Shown here piece by piece: positions 35,330 to 46,347 of a stretch of 64,000 nucleotides of DNA; the stretch's first letter is position 1; each line of letters opens with the position of its first letter. The position numbers were made by a program, and so were the translations under genes. The DNA lies in contig CAMGYJ010000008.1 in assembly GCA_946122785.1 (NCBI GenBank), positions 15,029,475-15,093,474 of the forward strand. The letters run 5' to 3'. The notes under the pieces were generated by a model, which did not search any database, was not told the origin of the DNA, and worked only from the letters and a program-made list of their open reading frames with translations. Source of the stretch: Linum tenue (taxonomy: Eukaryota; Streptophyta; Magnoliopsida; Malpighiales; Linaceae).

Positions 35330-36482
35330 GAACAGCAGTGGCAACTGCTTCAGGCCAGAATCGACCATGAACATGAGACGCTAACAGAAGGGCACGAGTT
35401 AAATCCATGACATGACGATATTTCCTTTCTACTAGACCCGTCTGCTGGGATATACCGGGACAGGACTGCTGAGTCAGAACACCAAGAGACCGATAAACTT
35501 CATACAGCGGAGCTGAACTAAATTTACCACCAGGGTCAGAACGAACAATTTTGATGGGACAATCAAACAGGGTTTGAATCATTTTCAAAAATTCACTAGC
35601 TACAGATTTGAGTTCGGATTTAAGACGGAGAAAGTAAACCCAAGTAAATCTAGTGGCATGGTCAATAAAAAGAGCAAAATATCGATAGCCACGACGAGAA
35701 ATGGTAGGAGAGGGTCCCCAGAGATCGGTATGGTTGATATGAAAAGGATTAGTGATCACTGTCGTACTCGAGGGATAAGAAATGTTAATCGTTTTAGCTT
35801 CAACACAACTAGTACAGGAATGAGAAGCAGAAAGATTAACATGATTTTTGCCAAGCAAAGATTGTCGAAACATCATTTCAAGACGACCGGAATGAGGATG
35901 ACCTAATCTAGAGTGCCAAAGATCCCAGGCATTATTTGATAATGTTGAAAACGGAAAAGACCCAGCCGAATCACAGGAAATCGGTTTTGACAATGACAAA
36001 GAATCCAAAGATAGACTACTGACACATGATCAAGCAACTGAAGATGACACTGAACTACCATGTAGCTCGTCTAGGTGAAAAACTCTTCCCTGCTTACTCC
36101 CTTTTTCGATCTGCCTCCCCATCTTCAAATCCTGTATAACACATCCCGACGGTGCAAACAAAACAGAGCAACCCTGTTCAGTAAGTTGTCCCACTGACAC
36201 CAAATTTGGAACTAAACCAGGAACGTGTAAAGTGCTGGGCAAGGTCATATTCTGTTTACGCATCAACCCTATCCCTTGAACATTCAATTTACCACCATTT
36301 GCTACACTCAATGACATGTCTTTAACAGGAGTGACATTACTCAAGTTCCGTGATGCATTCGTCATATGATTAAAGCATGCGGAGTCGAGCAACCAGGGAG
36401 AAGTAGTACCTGAGTTATTCAGTGTAGAAAAGGCAGCACTAATAGCTGTGGGTAATGACCTTTGCAAAGCAGCATTTACCAT
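35330..36482 (-). pseudogene. Copia protease-like and integrase region, broken
   Basis: The frame at 36030-36482 has a protease-type site WLLDSACFNHMT, where the family has DSGAS/DSGCS; the Gly after DS is replaced by Ala. It ends at a stop at 36030. The next frame (36008 down) has the GAG-pre-integrase block LWHSRLGHP and CTSCVEAK. It then carries the integrase core D (HTDLWGPSP), D (VRSDPGG) and E (GLVERKYRH), so the catalytic triad is present. Near 35330 the reading frame slips and similarity continues in another frame. Confidence 0.8.
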
Positions 36483-37528
36483 CTTTTCAACATTTGCTGC
36501 CGAGAAGCTTCCTCCAGAGTTGCTGCCAATATCGAGCTGCCCAGGTGCAAGAGCTGTTGCGTGAGCTGTCCGATCTCCAGTTGGAGGGAGAGATGAGCGG
36601 TGGTTATATAAGGCCTCCCAATTGGGCCTCCATTTGCACGTTCAGACCGTGAGGAAGAATCAAATCCCCCGCCTGCAGCTCGTGCCTCATTCCTCTGCCG
36701 AGTTCGGCATTCAAGTATTATATGGCCAGCCCTTTTACAATAAACACAGACATTCCACTGCCGACAATGCTTCTTATGATGCCCCCGCTCATGACAAAAA
36801 TGGCACTCAATATCATTAGAAATAGGTTTGTTATGGAACGAGGGACGGTTTACCGAATAGGCCGATTCTTGTCCCGCCATAGCCAACATTGTTTCTCCAG
36901 CACTAGGGCGAACATCGATATTTGCCTGGGTGCGAATTCTGATTTCTTCGCGGACCAAATGGGAGAGCAGCCCCTCAAATCGCAGATCATCCCTTTTCAG
37001 CAGTGTGGAGCGAGCAGCTTCGAACTCGGGGCGCAGGCGCATGAGGAAATTGAGCAGGCGAGTCTGCTGCCGCTCCTTGACAACATCGGCGGAGACAGGC
37101 TGGGGATGCAACGCGGCGGTGAGAATATCATGTTCAGTCCACAGCTCCGTCGCGGCATTGTAGTACTCGGTGATTGATCGATCCCCTTGCTCCAGCCGAG
37201 CCAAGGCCAATTGAATCTCAAACTGCCTTGCGACATTGACGGTGGAATATGTCGAAGCCAGATGTTGCCACATTGCGTGAGCTGTTGGAAAGAGGTGTAG
37301 ACTTAGACATGTGGACGGATCGACGGATCCCAGCAATCAGTGGCGGACACGCGCATCACTTTGATTACATTGAGCTTGTTCCTGAATTGCGGCAGTAGGT
37401 AGCGGACGAGGACAAGTTCCATCGAGAAAGCTCAGGAGGCCGCGTCTCTCAATGAAGACACGGAATTGAAATTCCCAGAGAGCGAAGTTTGTGGAGGTGA
37501 GCCGAACCGAAGGTCTATCGGAATCCAT
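36476..37528 (-). pseudogene. Copia gag, interrupted by a TGA
   Basis: The start is MDSDRPSV (ATG at 37528). LTSTNFALWEFQFRVFI is the usual copia gag opening. A TGA at 37337-37339 sits between SDARVRH and LLGSVDP, where a Trp codon is usual. Downstream the frame continues through the UBN2 domain (ALARLEQGDRSITEYY) to a CCHC knuckle (CHFCHERGHHKKHC and CVYCKRAGHIILEC). It ends at 36476, out of frame with the following protease. Confidence 0.85.
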
Positions 37529-37539
37529 TGACAAAGTGA

Positions 37540-37551
37540 GCTCTGATACCA
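37540..37551 (-). other. Copia primer-binding site (initiator Met tRNA type)
   Basis: TGGTATCAGAGC on the minus strand directly abuts the right-hand (5') LTR. This is the standard plant copia sequence complementary to the 3' end of initiator methionine tRNA. Confidence 0.9.
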
Positions 37552-37889
37552 TGTTAGATTATCGGATTTGATGTTGACGAACTGAACGAGAATGAAAAGG
37601 AAATCAAGAAATAGACATCGGATTTATGTGGTATCCCTGGAGAATCCAGGACTAATCCACGGAAGAGTGAAAACCCTTCGAGATACTGATCTTATTGTGT
37701 ATGTTTTCTGTACATCACTCATAGCCGCCACTCTCCCTATATACAACGAGAAACAAGAAAGAACCGAACCCTAGGGCCACTCTCTCCACGTACACGAGCA
37801 GCCCCTGCATGGGCTTCATGGGCACAATAAATGGGCTATACAAAGCAAAAACAAAGCGTTTAAACATGGGCCTGTATAATCCGCTAACA
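37552..37889 (-). repeat. Copia 5' LTR (right copy on plus strand)
   Basis: 338 bases, TG...CA ends, followed by the target duplication CCAAC and then the resumed gypsy LTR. Confidence 0.9.
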
Positions 37890-38062
37890 CCAACAAGGTG
37901 ACAACATGGCGACCGCACATGTGGCATGTATGGAAGACTAGTAGCATTGAGTACAAAAGGCAAGAGAGCAGCGGCTAAGAGAAGAGTTCAAAGCCCAACA
38001 AGGGTGGAGAACAGCATAAGCCTTTCAAGGAGGATTCTCGCACTCAACAACACCAAGGTGGT

Positions 38063-38800
38063 TTGAGCAAAGGGGGTGAGTATGAACCAAAGCTCGTATC
38101 TTGTTTCCTTTGCGACGGACCACATCGAGTGCGGGATTGCCCAAGGAGGGAGAGATTGGCGACCATGGAAGCTCAAGATGAGGAGCCCAAGGCGGCGGAG
38201 GCCAAGATTGGCTCAATCCGCAAGCTTGGCGCGGTGAAGACCGACGTCAAGGAGAGCAAGCGTGGGAGTTGCTATGTTCTGGCGCAATTCATGCAAGGCG
38301 AGTCAAAAGTCTTGGTGGATACCGGTGCCACGGATAACTTCCTTCGCATCGAGGAGGCAAACCGGCTGGGTATTGCCTACGAGAAGGGGAAAGGGAGGCT
38401 CAAGACGATCAACTCGGAGTCCATCCCGATCCATGGAGTTGCTCACAACGTGCCAGTGAAGCTCGGCGAGTGGGAAGGCCTCATCGAATTTTCCGTCGTC
38501 ACCATGGACGATCACCCAGTCATCCTCGGCATCAACTTCCTCGACAAGGAGGGAGTGCTCTTGAAGCCCAACTCCAACACGATGTGCTTGGAGAAGGAAG
38601 GGGATTTCCATGCGCTCCATCTCTTGAAAGAAGATGGCCCCCATAGTGCTCTATCTGCTATGCATGTATTGAAGGGGTTCAAGAAGAATAAACCAACCTT
38701 TCTTGTGTCCTTGAAAATGGAGGAAGAAGGAGGCTCAACGGGAATCACAACTCCCATCATCGAAGGCGTCCTCGAAGAGTTCGATGACGTAATGCCATAG
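38063..38800 (+). pseudogene. Gypsy gag zinc knuckle and aspartic protease
   Basis: It begins inside gag: CFLCDGPHRVRDCP is the CCHC knuckle. The retropepsin-like protease follows with the active site VLVDTGATDNF and GINFLDKEGVLL. An in-frame TAG at 38798-38800, after EEFDDVMP, stops the frame where related elements read on into reverse transcriptase. Confidence 0.85.
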
Positions 38801-39720
38801 GAGTTTCCCAAGAAGCTGTCACCAAGAAGAGAGGTGGACCACAAGATCGAGTTGGAGCTAGGAGCGAAGCCCCCTTCGCGAGCACCATATCGCATGTCAC
38901 CACCTGAGTTAGAAGAATTGCGGAGGCAGCTCAAGGACTTGGTGGACGCAGGCTACATGCGGCCATCGAAGTCACCTTTTGGAGGACCGGTGCTGTTCCA
39001 AAAGAAGAAAGAAGGGTCGTTGCGCATGTGCATCGACTATAGAGCCATCAACAAGTTGACGGTGAAGAACAAGTGGCCGATTCCCAACATTGCCGACTTG
39101 TTCGACCAGCTTGGAGATGCGATGTGGTTCACCAAGCTAGATCTTCGCTCGGGCTACTATCAAGTGCGGATATAAGAGGGCGACGAGCCAAAGACGGCTT
39201 GTGTGACGAGGTATGGCTCTTACGAGTTTTTTGTGATGCCATTCGGTCTCACCAACGCACCAGCCACGTTTTGCACTTTGATGAATCAAGTGTTCGAGCC
39301 ATTCTTGGACCGGTTTGTCGTGGTCTACTTGGATGACATCGTCGTGTATAGCAAAACACTCGATGAGCATGCCGAACATCTACGCCAAGTCTTCCAAGTC
39401 CTTCGCGACAACGAGTTGTATGTCAAGAGGGAGAAGTGCACATTTGCCACCACGGAGGTTCCATTCTTGGGGCACATCATTGGTGGAGGCAAGTTGAAGA
39501 TGGATGGGGCGAAGGTGCAGGCAATCCAAGAATGGGAGCCGCCGATAAAGGTGCCAGAGTTGCGGTCATTCCTCGGCCTTGCCAACTACTATCGGAGGTT
39601 TATCAAGGGCTACTCCAACATTGCAGCACCCTTGACGGATCTCTTGAAGAAGAACAAGGTGTGGGATTGGTCGGAAAGGTGCCAAGAAGCATTCGAGGCC
39701 TTGAAGACTACGTGGAGATG
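38801..39720 (+). pseudogene. Gypsy reverse transcriptase, broken by a stop
   Basis: [37 protein letters not shown] and [14 protein letters not shown] lead to a TAA at 39173-39175. The next part continues in the same frame with [12 protein letters not shown] and catalytic YLDDIVVYS, then FLGHIIGGG and [15 protein letters not shown]. The frame ends near 39720 where RNase H should start; the RNase H domain is deleted. Confidence 0.9.
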
Positions 39721-40913
39721 TATGTGAAGACTTGTCTTGTGTGCCAACAAGACAAGATGGAGCAGAGAAGCTCGGCAGGCTTGCTAGAGCCCTTGCCCAC
39801 GCCTCAACAACCATGGGAGAGTGTAAGCATGGACTTCATCATCGGACTTCCCAAAGTCGATGGATGCGGTTGCATCATGGTTGTGGTGGACAGGTTCTCG
39901 AATATGGAGTGTTCATTCCTGGGCCAAAAGACTTGACGGCAAAGGATGTGGCACGTCTATTCTTCAAGAACGTGGTCAAGTATTGGGGCATTCCTAGCAA
40001 CATTGTGAGCGACAGAGATAGGCGCTTCACGGGCAGGTTTTGGCGAGAGTTGTTCAAGATCATGGGCTCAGACTTGAACTTCTCGACGGAGTTTCATCCT
40101 CAAAGCGACGGACAGACGGAGTGGGTGAATGCCTTGTTGGAGGTGTACTTGCGGCACTACGTGAGTGCAAACCTACGAGGTTGGGTGAAGTTGATGGATA
40201 CGGAACAATTCTCCTACAACTTGCACCGCAGCGAGTCGACCAACACGAGTACATTTGAGTTGGCGACGGGGCAGCAACCTTTGACACCTACGACGGTGGC
40301 AACGGGGTATAGAGGCAACAGTCCGGCAGCCTACAAGTTCGCTAAAGGCTGGCACGAGAAGATGGAGATGGCCAAGTCTTACTTAGCCCGCGCTAGCAAG
40401 AAGATGAAGAAATGGGCGGACAAGAAGAGGCGGCACTTGGAGTTTGAAGAGGGAGACATGATGATGGTGAAGTTCTACCCTCATCGCTTCAAGCATCTCA
40501 AGAACGTGCACAAGGGACTGCTTCGCCGCTATGAAGAGTCATTCCCCATCGTGAAGAGGATTGGCAAGGTGGCGTACAAGGTGGAGGTGCCGTCGCACTT
40601 AGAGATCCATCCAGTCTTTCATGTGAGCCAACTCAAGGCTTTCCACGAAGACAAGGAGGACGAGCAGCGAAGAGAGTCGCAGCGCGCACCAACACTCATC
40701 ACCAAGACACACGACCATGAAGTTGAAGAAATCATGGCGCATCGTGTCATTCCTCGTCGTGGCGTACATCCAAGCTTTGTGGAGTACTTGTTCAAGTGGC
40801 GCAACCTTCCGGAGAGTGAAGCAACTTGGGAGAAACAGCTCACGCTTTGGAAGAACAAGGACTTGATTGAGGCATTCCATCAAGAGGACGAGACGAGGGC
40901 GTCGCGAGCATAG
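39700..40913 (+). pseudogene. Gypsy integrase and chromodomain
   Basis: It starts within the integrase zinc-binding part (TCLVCQQDK). It continues through WESVSMDFIIGLP and, after a frameshift near 39900, NIVSDRDRRFTGRFW and TEFHPQSDGQTEWVN, ending in a chromodomain (YLFKWRNLPESEATWE, residues near the C-terminus). The chromodomain marks a chromovirus, whose integration is often directed to heterochromatin in known members. The stop at 40911-40913 is followed by the polypurine tract and the LTR. Confidence 0.88.
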
Positions 40914-40924
40914 GTGGGGGAGGA

Positions 40925-41364
40925 TGTCACATGTGGCAGATGACATGGCGCCAACAAGGTGACAACATGGCGACCGCACATGTGGCATGTATGGAAGACT
41001 AGTAGCATAGAGATGCTCCTAGGATTCTCCACCTTAATAGAGAGCTTAATGGTGCACTTATGAGTCACATAATGGGTGGCATTTATAGAGTGCATAATGG
41101 GGGGACTTAATGGGGTGTATTGATGTAGAGGGACATTATGAGGGGCATTGATGCCTTGTATGAGGAGATGCCTATATAAGGAGCCATCTCCCTCACTTGT
41201 AACTCGTTCCATCATTTTTTAGAGTAATACACACTAGAGAGTTCTCCCACTTCTTTGTCTTTGCTTCCTTGTTCTTTGCTTGCTTGTGAGTTTGAGAGAA
41301 GGCTGCCAAGCGCTCTAACGGAATTGAGAGCTAGGGCCGCACGATCAAGAGTAAGGTCATAACA
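40925..41364 (+). repeat. Gypsy 3' LTR
   Basis: 440 bases, preceded by the polypurine tract AGGTGGGGGAGGA. It contains a TATATAAGG promoter-like motif near 41173 and an internal direct repeat of CACATGTGGCA. It ends CATAACA, followed by the target duplication GTAC. Confidence 0.88.
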
Positions 41365-41940
41365 GTACCAACTGCAAACTATATGGTATCTTCTTCGTTT
41401 TTAATTCGTTTTTGAAAACGTTTGCACAGAAGGGACGAGTTCATCATGATCTATTGGATCTACAAATTTCTGGGTGAACAAATTACAGGACCAAAAAATA
41501 TCACACAATACCACTCTGGTACGGGGTGGTATGTTGTGGTACACAATGTTAAAAGTCGTAAATGACAGTTAATATAATTCTATTATCATTTATTCAACCA
41601 TCCTACAGTCTTGGTTTGTTCATACCACCATGGTACGCTTTTCAAACCATATGTATGCTCTTATTTCAATACCAGTGCATACCATATGGTATAGACTGGT
41701 AAAAAATGTCTTAATTTTTTTGTTCGAAAAATATATCAAAATGGATATTATTTTGAATAGCACAATTAATCTTATCTAACTGTGCAATAAAAATTAAATT
41801 TTGACTTAAAATGAGTGAGAAATCGTCCGTTAAAGATTAAGACGGAGAAAATTAACGGCTTTCCCGGAGAGAAAGGGATGCTAATGTCATGCTCATGTGG
41901 AAGGATTACTCATGGTTACTCACCATAAGGTTACTGACCT
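41365..41940 (+). repeat. Dispersed repeat, right part of the split copy
   Basis: It continues the repeat interrupted at 32745 and matches 5780-6360: GTACCAACTGC, TATGGTATCTTCTTCG, AAATTTCTGGGTGA, GTACGGGGTGGTA, GTGGTACACAATGTT. Confidence 0.75.
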
Positions 41941-41944
41941 GACA

Positions 41945-42085
41945 AATTTTGATTTGGGGACCGTTGCACTATATAAATTAGGCACGTTCTGCCATTTATA
42001 TAAAAAAGTTATAAGGTAAATTGGAAGATTGTTCATCGCATTATCAAAAACAGTCACGTTTTGATCACTAAATTGGAAGATTGTT
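41945..42085 (+). repeat. Paralog of 31207-32225 lacking the Mutator-like MITE (empty site)
   Basis: AAATTTTGATTTGGGGACCG, GGCACGTTCTGCCATTTATA, GGTAAATTGGAAGATTGTTC and TCACGTTTTGATCACTAAA match both flanks of the element at 31331-32160, with one AAAAAGTTATA where that locus has two target copies around the MITE. Confidence 0.75.
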
Positions 42086-43013
42086 CATTGGAGAGGAAAG
42101 AAACGTGATGGAGACTAAAGGGAGATCGATGGAGGGATAGGGAGGTGGGGATAGCCAGAATGCTTGCTTGCGGCGGTGGTATTTGAGAGATGTGAGGTCG
42201 AGGGGCCAAGGGGAACAGGGAAAGAATAATTTGGGTTGTAGTCGGCTGATCTTTTAGGGTTTATAATTGTGTATATATACTAAGACAAATTAAATTTCAA
42301 TCATTAAAATTTATAGTAACCAATGGTTTAGCATATATATTATGTTTTTTATTATTTTAAGTGTCTTTTATTTATAATATTATTATTTATAAGGTACCGG
42401 TTCTCTAACGGTTTTTTAACTGCCTAATATCGGTTGAGCCACTAAAATGCGAGTCGTTCATATTACTGGGTCATACTCCGGTTCGGTTCTGACATTGATT
42501 TTCTATATCTTCAGTCTTCTCTTCTCTAGAAAATTAATATTTCTCTTCCTTTCTCATAGGCCTAAAATATTTTTTCTTTTTCATCATAAAAAATATTCTT
42601 TCGCGTTATCCATTCACTTTTTAGTTCCTCAAATTGCGAACTTCAGAAAAAGACCTCCATGAAAAAGAAGAGTATCCTTGAAACTTTTTTCTAGAACTCG
42701 CAGTTGCAGGAAATAAGCACCGGTTGAAGGAAGAATAAGAGTATTATTGTAAAAAAAGAAAGAGAAGGAAGAGGAGAAGAAGGATTCTAGACTAGAAAGG
42801 AAGTAAAAAATGTATCTGTCTCAGAAGACAGAAGAGAATGAACCATTATTTTTTTTCTAGTTTGATTATTTTTTCAATTATTAGTTTTAATGCTCTAAAT
42901 TAAATTATAATATTATGATTCATTGTGTGTTGAGTTATCGAAATATCCGAACTTATGTATAATTTCGTTAACTCTAGTGCTAACTTTGATGAAAAATGGC
43001 TATTTAATTGTAT
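42086..43013. other. Intergenic, nothing recognised
   Basis: AT-rich. A 71-residue open frame at 42447-42662 is hydrophobic, low in complexity and has no recognisable domain. Confidence 0.4.
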
Positions 43014-43022
43014 TTAATTGTA

Positions 43023-43517
43023 GGGTTATAGGTATAATATGCCCCTCTATTATGTAGTTTTATCAAACATGCCCCTAGACTATTTTTTACATCAAACATG
43101 CCCTTGTACTTTGGAAAAATGATCAAACATGCCCTTCTGTTAAAATTTCCATTAAAAAAATCGCCAACCATGGTTGAACCCAGATGTAGATGACCCAACA
43201 TCGGCAAATGAGAGCGGAAATGTCAGTTTTCTTCCCCATTTTATTTTTCTTGGTCTCGTTAAAGTGAAATTATTAGAGGTATTTGGCTCTACAAAAGAAC
43301 CCAAAAAATTCTAAAGTGAAATTACCAAAGATATTTTAGACATTTGTGTCGCCCAAACCAAGGTACGACCATGATTGACTTTTTTGGATGAAAATATTAA
43401 CAGAAGGGCATGTTTGATCATTTTTCTAAAGTACAAGGGCATGTTTGATGTAAAAAATAGTAGAGGGGCATTTTTGATAAAACGACATAGTAGAGGGGCA
43501 TATTATACCTATAACCC
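43023..43517. mobile_element. Mutator-like MITE with about 120-base terminal inverted repeats
   Basis: The left end GGGTTATAGGTATAATATGC and right end GCATATTATACCTATAACCC are perfect inverted repeats at the tips. The inversion continues about 120 bases inward through AAACATGCCC repeats (GATCAAACATGCCCTTCTGT / ACAGAAGGGCATGTTTGATC). The target duplication TTAATTGTA is a perfect nine bases (43014-43022 and 43518-43526). There is no coding frame. Confidence 0.88.
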
Positions 43518-43526
43518 TTAATTGTA

Positions 43527-45122
43527 TGTCAAAAGGTTTGACTATTAAATAGTTTTGATTCTATATTTTTGTTGACGTGTCAAAATGCAACATCCACATC
43601 AGCGTCCTTGTCAGTATAGTTTGTCATGTCAGAGTCAACTGACGTTGGATTGGACCAAAAGTTGACAATTTGGCTATTATATTGTTTTTCATTAGGTTTG
43701 GCTATTATTTATTTAAGGCAAAATACACTTGCATAGTCTCAACTATCACGTTTGTGACAAATATAGCCACAACTATCGACATACACAAATGTGCAACAAC
43801 ATTTCACGTTTTGCTAGATCAAGTCAATAGACTCTCCACTGGACTATAAACAACTAATGTGCAATAACATTTCACTCAAATACCATTATTATTATTATTA
43901 TATTTATATAATTAAAAGCACGAGCACTTTTCACTATTCATTAAGAAAAAATAGACTATTTTTTCTCCATGGGTATTGTTCACAATAGGGTTCTATCCCA
44001 TTCCCATATACCCAATTTTACCATAAGCCATTTTTCCTCCTTTATTGCAATATTATTCATATTATTTGTATTTGCTACAACCACTTCTACGATAAGTCTA
44101 AAATTCATAAGCAATTATATGAGTTTTATTCTCTACAACCACTTTAACGATAAGTCTAAAATTCATAAGCAATTATTATTAGACCACATATTATGAAATA
44201 TTGATGTAACAAAAGTCGATAAAAGTTACTTAAATTTAAAATTCGTCGATGTTACTTACTATAACTTGATTATACTATTAGACCACATATTAAAAAAATA
44301 ATATGTAAGTTTTCTATAATAATTAAAGACTACGCAAACTTTATGTAGAAATAGTTATTTACAATGTATCACTTAACGAAACGGATGAAGTATGTTCTTC
44401 GTAATGATTAAAATATCACGTGAACTTACATATTTATTTTATTTGAATAATTTTGTAAATTATTAGTTGAGCGCGGACCAAAAAACTAGTATAAATTAAA
44501 TGTTCAATTTATACGTAATTCTTCGAATTTCATATGACTTTATGTGTAAACTACAAAATTCTTCGGGGACTGGCCCCCATGAGAGGTTACATAGCTCCAC
44601 GCTTGTGTGAGAAAGAGAGAGAGAAAGTGAAGAATCCAAGCAATGTCAAGGAGAACTATTCTAAATCAAGAGCTCAAGATGCAACGCCAGTGATGGAAGA
44701 GTGTTTGGCGAGGATGGAGCTAAAGATAGCCGAGCAAATTGACGCAGTTGAGGATTTGAGCCAAGTCCACAAGAAAATAGAAGCGAGCGTCCAATATTTT
44801 GAAGGTGAGATTTACATAAGCACATCCAAAGAAATTTAGATTAGAGAACAACATCTCTAGAGAGAGTTTCTTTATTATTATGGACAAACTCAATATTCGG
44901 AAATTCCGCACTTTACAATGCCAATCATCTGATTACCAACTAATATTTGTACTTTATGTTAACACACCCTATTTCCATAGCTAAAACGCAATCTGACTAC
45001 CACGCCAACAGCAGTATACTACCAAAGCAACCCACCACTGTGGTTCTTGGCTTGCTATCTCAAGTAAAGCTCGTTACTAATCAATCAGTTCCTCGATAAG
45101 TTTTTGCTCATTGGCCCAATTC
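43527..45122. other. Intergenic, no gene supported
   Basis: AT-rich. A 101-residue plus-strand frame (44534-44839) has a coiled-coil-like tail (MELKIAEQIDAVEDLSQVHK) faintly reminiscent of retrotransposon gag N-termini, but this is not enough to call. Confidence 0.35.
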
Positions 45123-46346
45123 TCAGAGCCTAAAATTAAGCAAAGCAGAGGTTTCGTTGCCATTTTTGAAAACATGAGCAGTGTACTCTTCAGCCGATAC
45201 TTCCCTGTATCTCGGAGGATTATCTTCTGATAGCAACTCTTTCATGGGTTCATACATTCGAGGGTTCGGCGAGAAACCATGAGTGAAAAAGCTGGCCACA
45301 GATACTCTAGGCCCGACCTTCTTCGATACCACACGATGCTCCATGCTTACAAACTTGTCATTCGATATCAGCTGAATTCGTAATCACCCACAACCAATCA
45401 CATAGGAATCAAACAACTCAAATCCTTGCAAACTCTTAAAAGTTTCAAACTCAATCGATCAGGAAAAAACCCTTACCTGGAGCAAGTCACCAATGTTAAC
45501 CACTAGGCTCCCTGGCAGAGGAGGCACATCGACCCAACAATCTTGATGAAGAACTTGAAGCCCTCCAATCTCATCTTGCAGAAGCACAGTGATGAAGTCA
45601 TTGTCTTGATGCTTGCTCGCACCCAGGGTCAATTCAGGTTGCGGACAAGCCGGGTAGTAATGGCACAGTACATACAACCCATTCGAACAATCCATTTCTT
45701 TCAAATGATTTCGACTCAAGCCCAGCGCCTCAGACAGCAATTCCAGAATCAGATCCCCCAATTTCAGCACTTCCCTAGAGTAATCAATCAGGATCTCCCT
45801 GCAGCAAGCGGGCAGCTTTTGGGGCTGGGGAGGATCTGGTGCCATATTGTAGAAGATGGTGTCCCTCCAGTTAGCAAACGGAGACGTGTAGAGATCGAAG
45901 TTGCTGTTGTAAACGACCTTCTTGGTTTGGTCCTCGCGCTCGAAGAATTGCTTCTTCTCCTCCACATCCAGCTCGTGAAACCTGCGAACTCCAGCGTTCA
46001 TCTCGTCCAATACAGTTTGGGGAATCCCGTGGTTGAGCACTTGGAAGAACCCCCAATTCGAAGATGCGTCACTGATTTGGTCGACGATCTGGTTTCGGGT
46101 TTCTGGGTCTTGAACTTGATTGGCTGTTACGCCTTGGAGGTCGATGATTGGGAAGGTGAAGTTTTTTGGAGCCGATGGTCTGGTGTCGAGGAGGTGAGGT
46201 GGGATGTGGAAGATGCGAGGGAGGTGGGCGATTCCGGCGTCGACTAGACCTTTGACGCCGGCTTTGGTTTCGTCGAAGGATTTCAGTTCGGGGAGTCGGT
46301 TGTAGTGAGCAGAGTCGTCATGGAGCTCCGCGGTGGATGCTGCCAT
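45123..46346 (-). CDS. 2-oxoglutarate/Fe(II) dioxygenase, ACC-oxidase-homolog type (paralog 2)
   Basis: Two exons, 45477-46346 and 45123-45371, give 372 residues. Fe ligands are H246 and D248 (KHQDNDF) and H302 (SMEHRVV); R312-x-S314 (PRVSVASFF) binds 2-oxoglutarate. It aligns along its whole length with paralog 1: [46 protein letters not shown]. The first intron of paralog 1 is absent: the sequence reads LPACCREIL straight through at the exact junction. The remaining intron has a normal GT donor. I start at MAAS (46346). An upstream in-frame ATG would add a Lys run translated from an A-tract just before this ATG and has no counterpart in paralog 1. The two genes are same-strand neighbours, likely a tandem duplication. 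Substrate unknown. Confidence 0.9.
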
Positions 46347-46347
46347 C

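Larger units (their letters stand above)
32777..37889 (-). mobile_element. Ty1/copia retrotransposon, 5113 bases, nested in the gypsy 5' LTR
   Basis: The LTRs at 32777-33120 (344 bases) and 37552-37889 (338 bases) begin TGTTAGATTATC and end CCGCTAACA on the plus strand. The flanking duplication is a perfect CCAAC (32772-32776 and 37890-37894). Coding is on the minus strand, with the primer-binding site next to the right LTR and a polypurine tract next to the left one. By eye the LTRs differ at 5 substitutions and 2 small indels, so the insertion is recent. The coding region is nevertheless broken in several places. Confidence 0.93.
32746..41364 (+). mobile_element. Ty3/gypsy chromovirus, internally deleted and carrying a nested copia element
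   Basis: The LTR starts TGTCACATGTGG and ends GGTCATAACA. The flanking duplication is GTAC (32742-32745 and 41365-41368). Without the nested copia element and its 5-base duplication, about 3.5 kb of gypsy remains, well short of a full element. The 5' LTR is cut to about 84 bases (32746-32776 and 37895-37947), identical to the start of the 3' LTR, and then jumps straight into the gag zinc-knuckle region. The primer-binding site and most of gag are gone. A second deletion near 39715 removes RNase H and the start of integrase. A C-terminal chromodomain places it among chromoviruses. Confidence 0.88.

Noticed and set aside
44534..44839. A 101-residue frame with a charged, coiled-coil-like tail
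   Set aside because: The similarity to retrotransposon gag N-termini is too faint, and no neighbouring retroelement domains support it.
45543..46247. A 234-residue plus-strand open frame
   Set aside because: It is antisense to exon 1 of dioxygenase paralog 2, which has intact catalytic residues. Its sequence resembles no known family.
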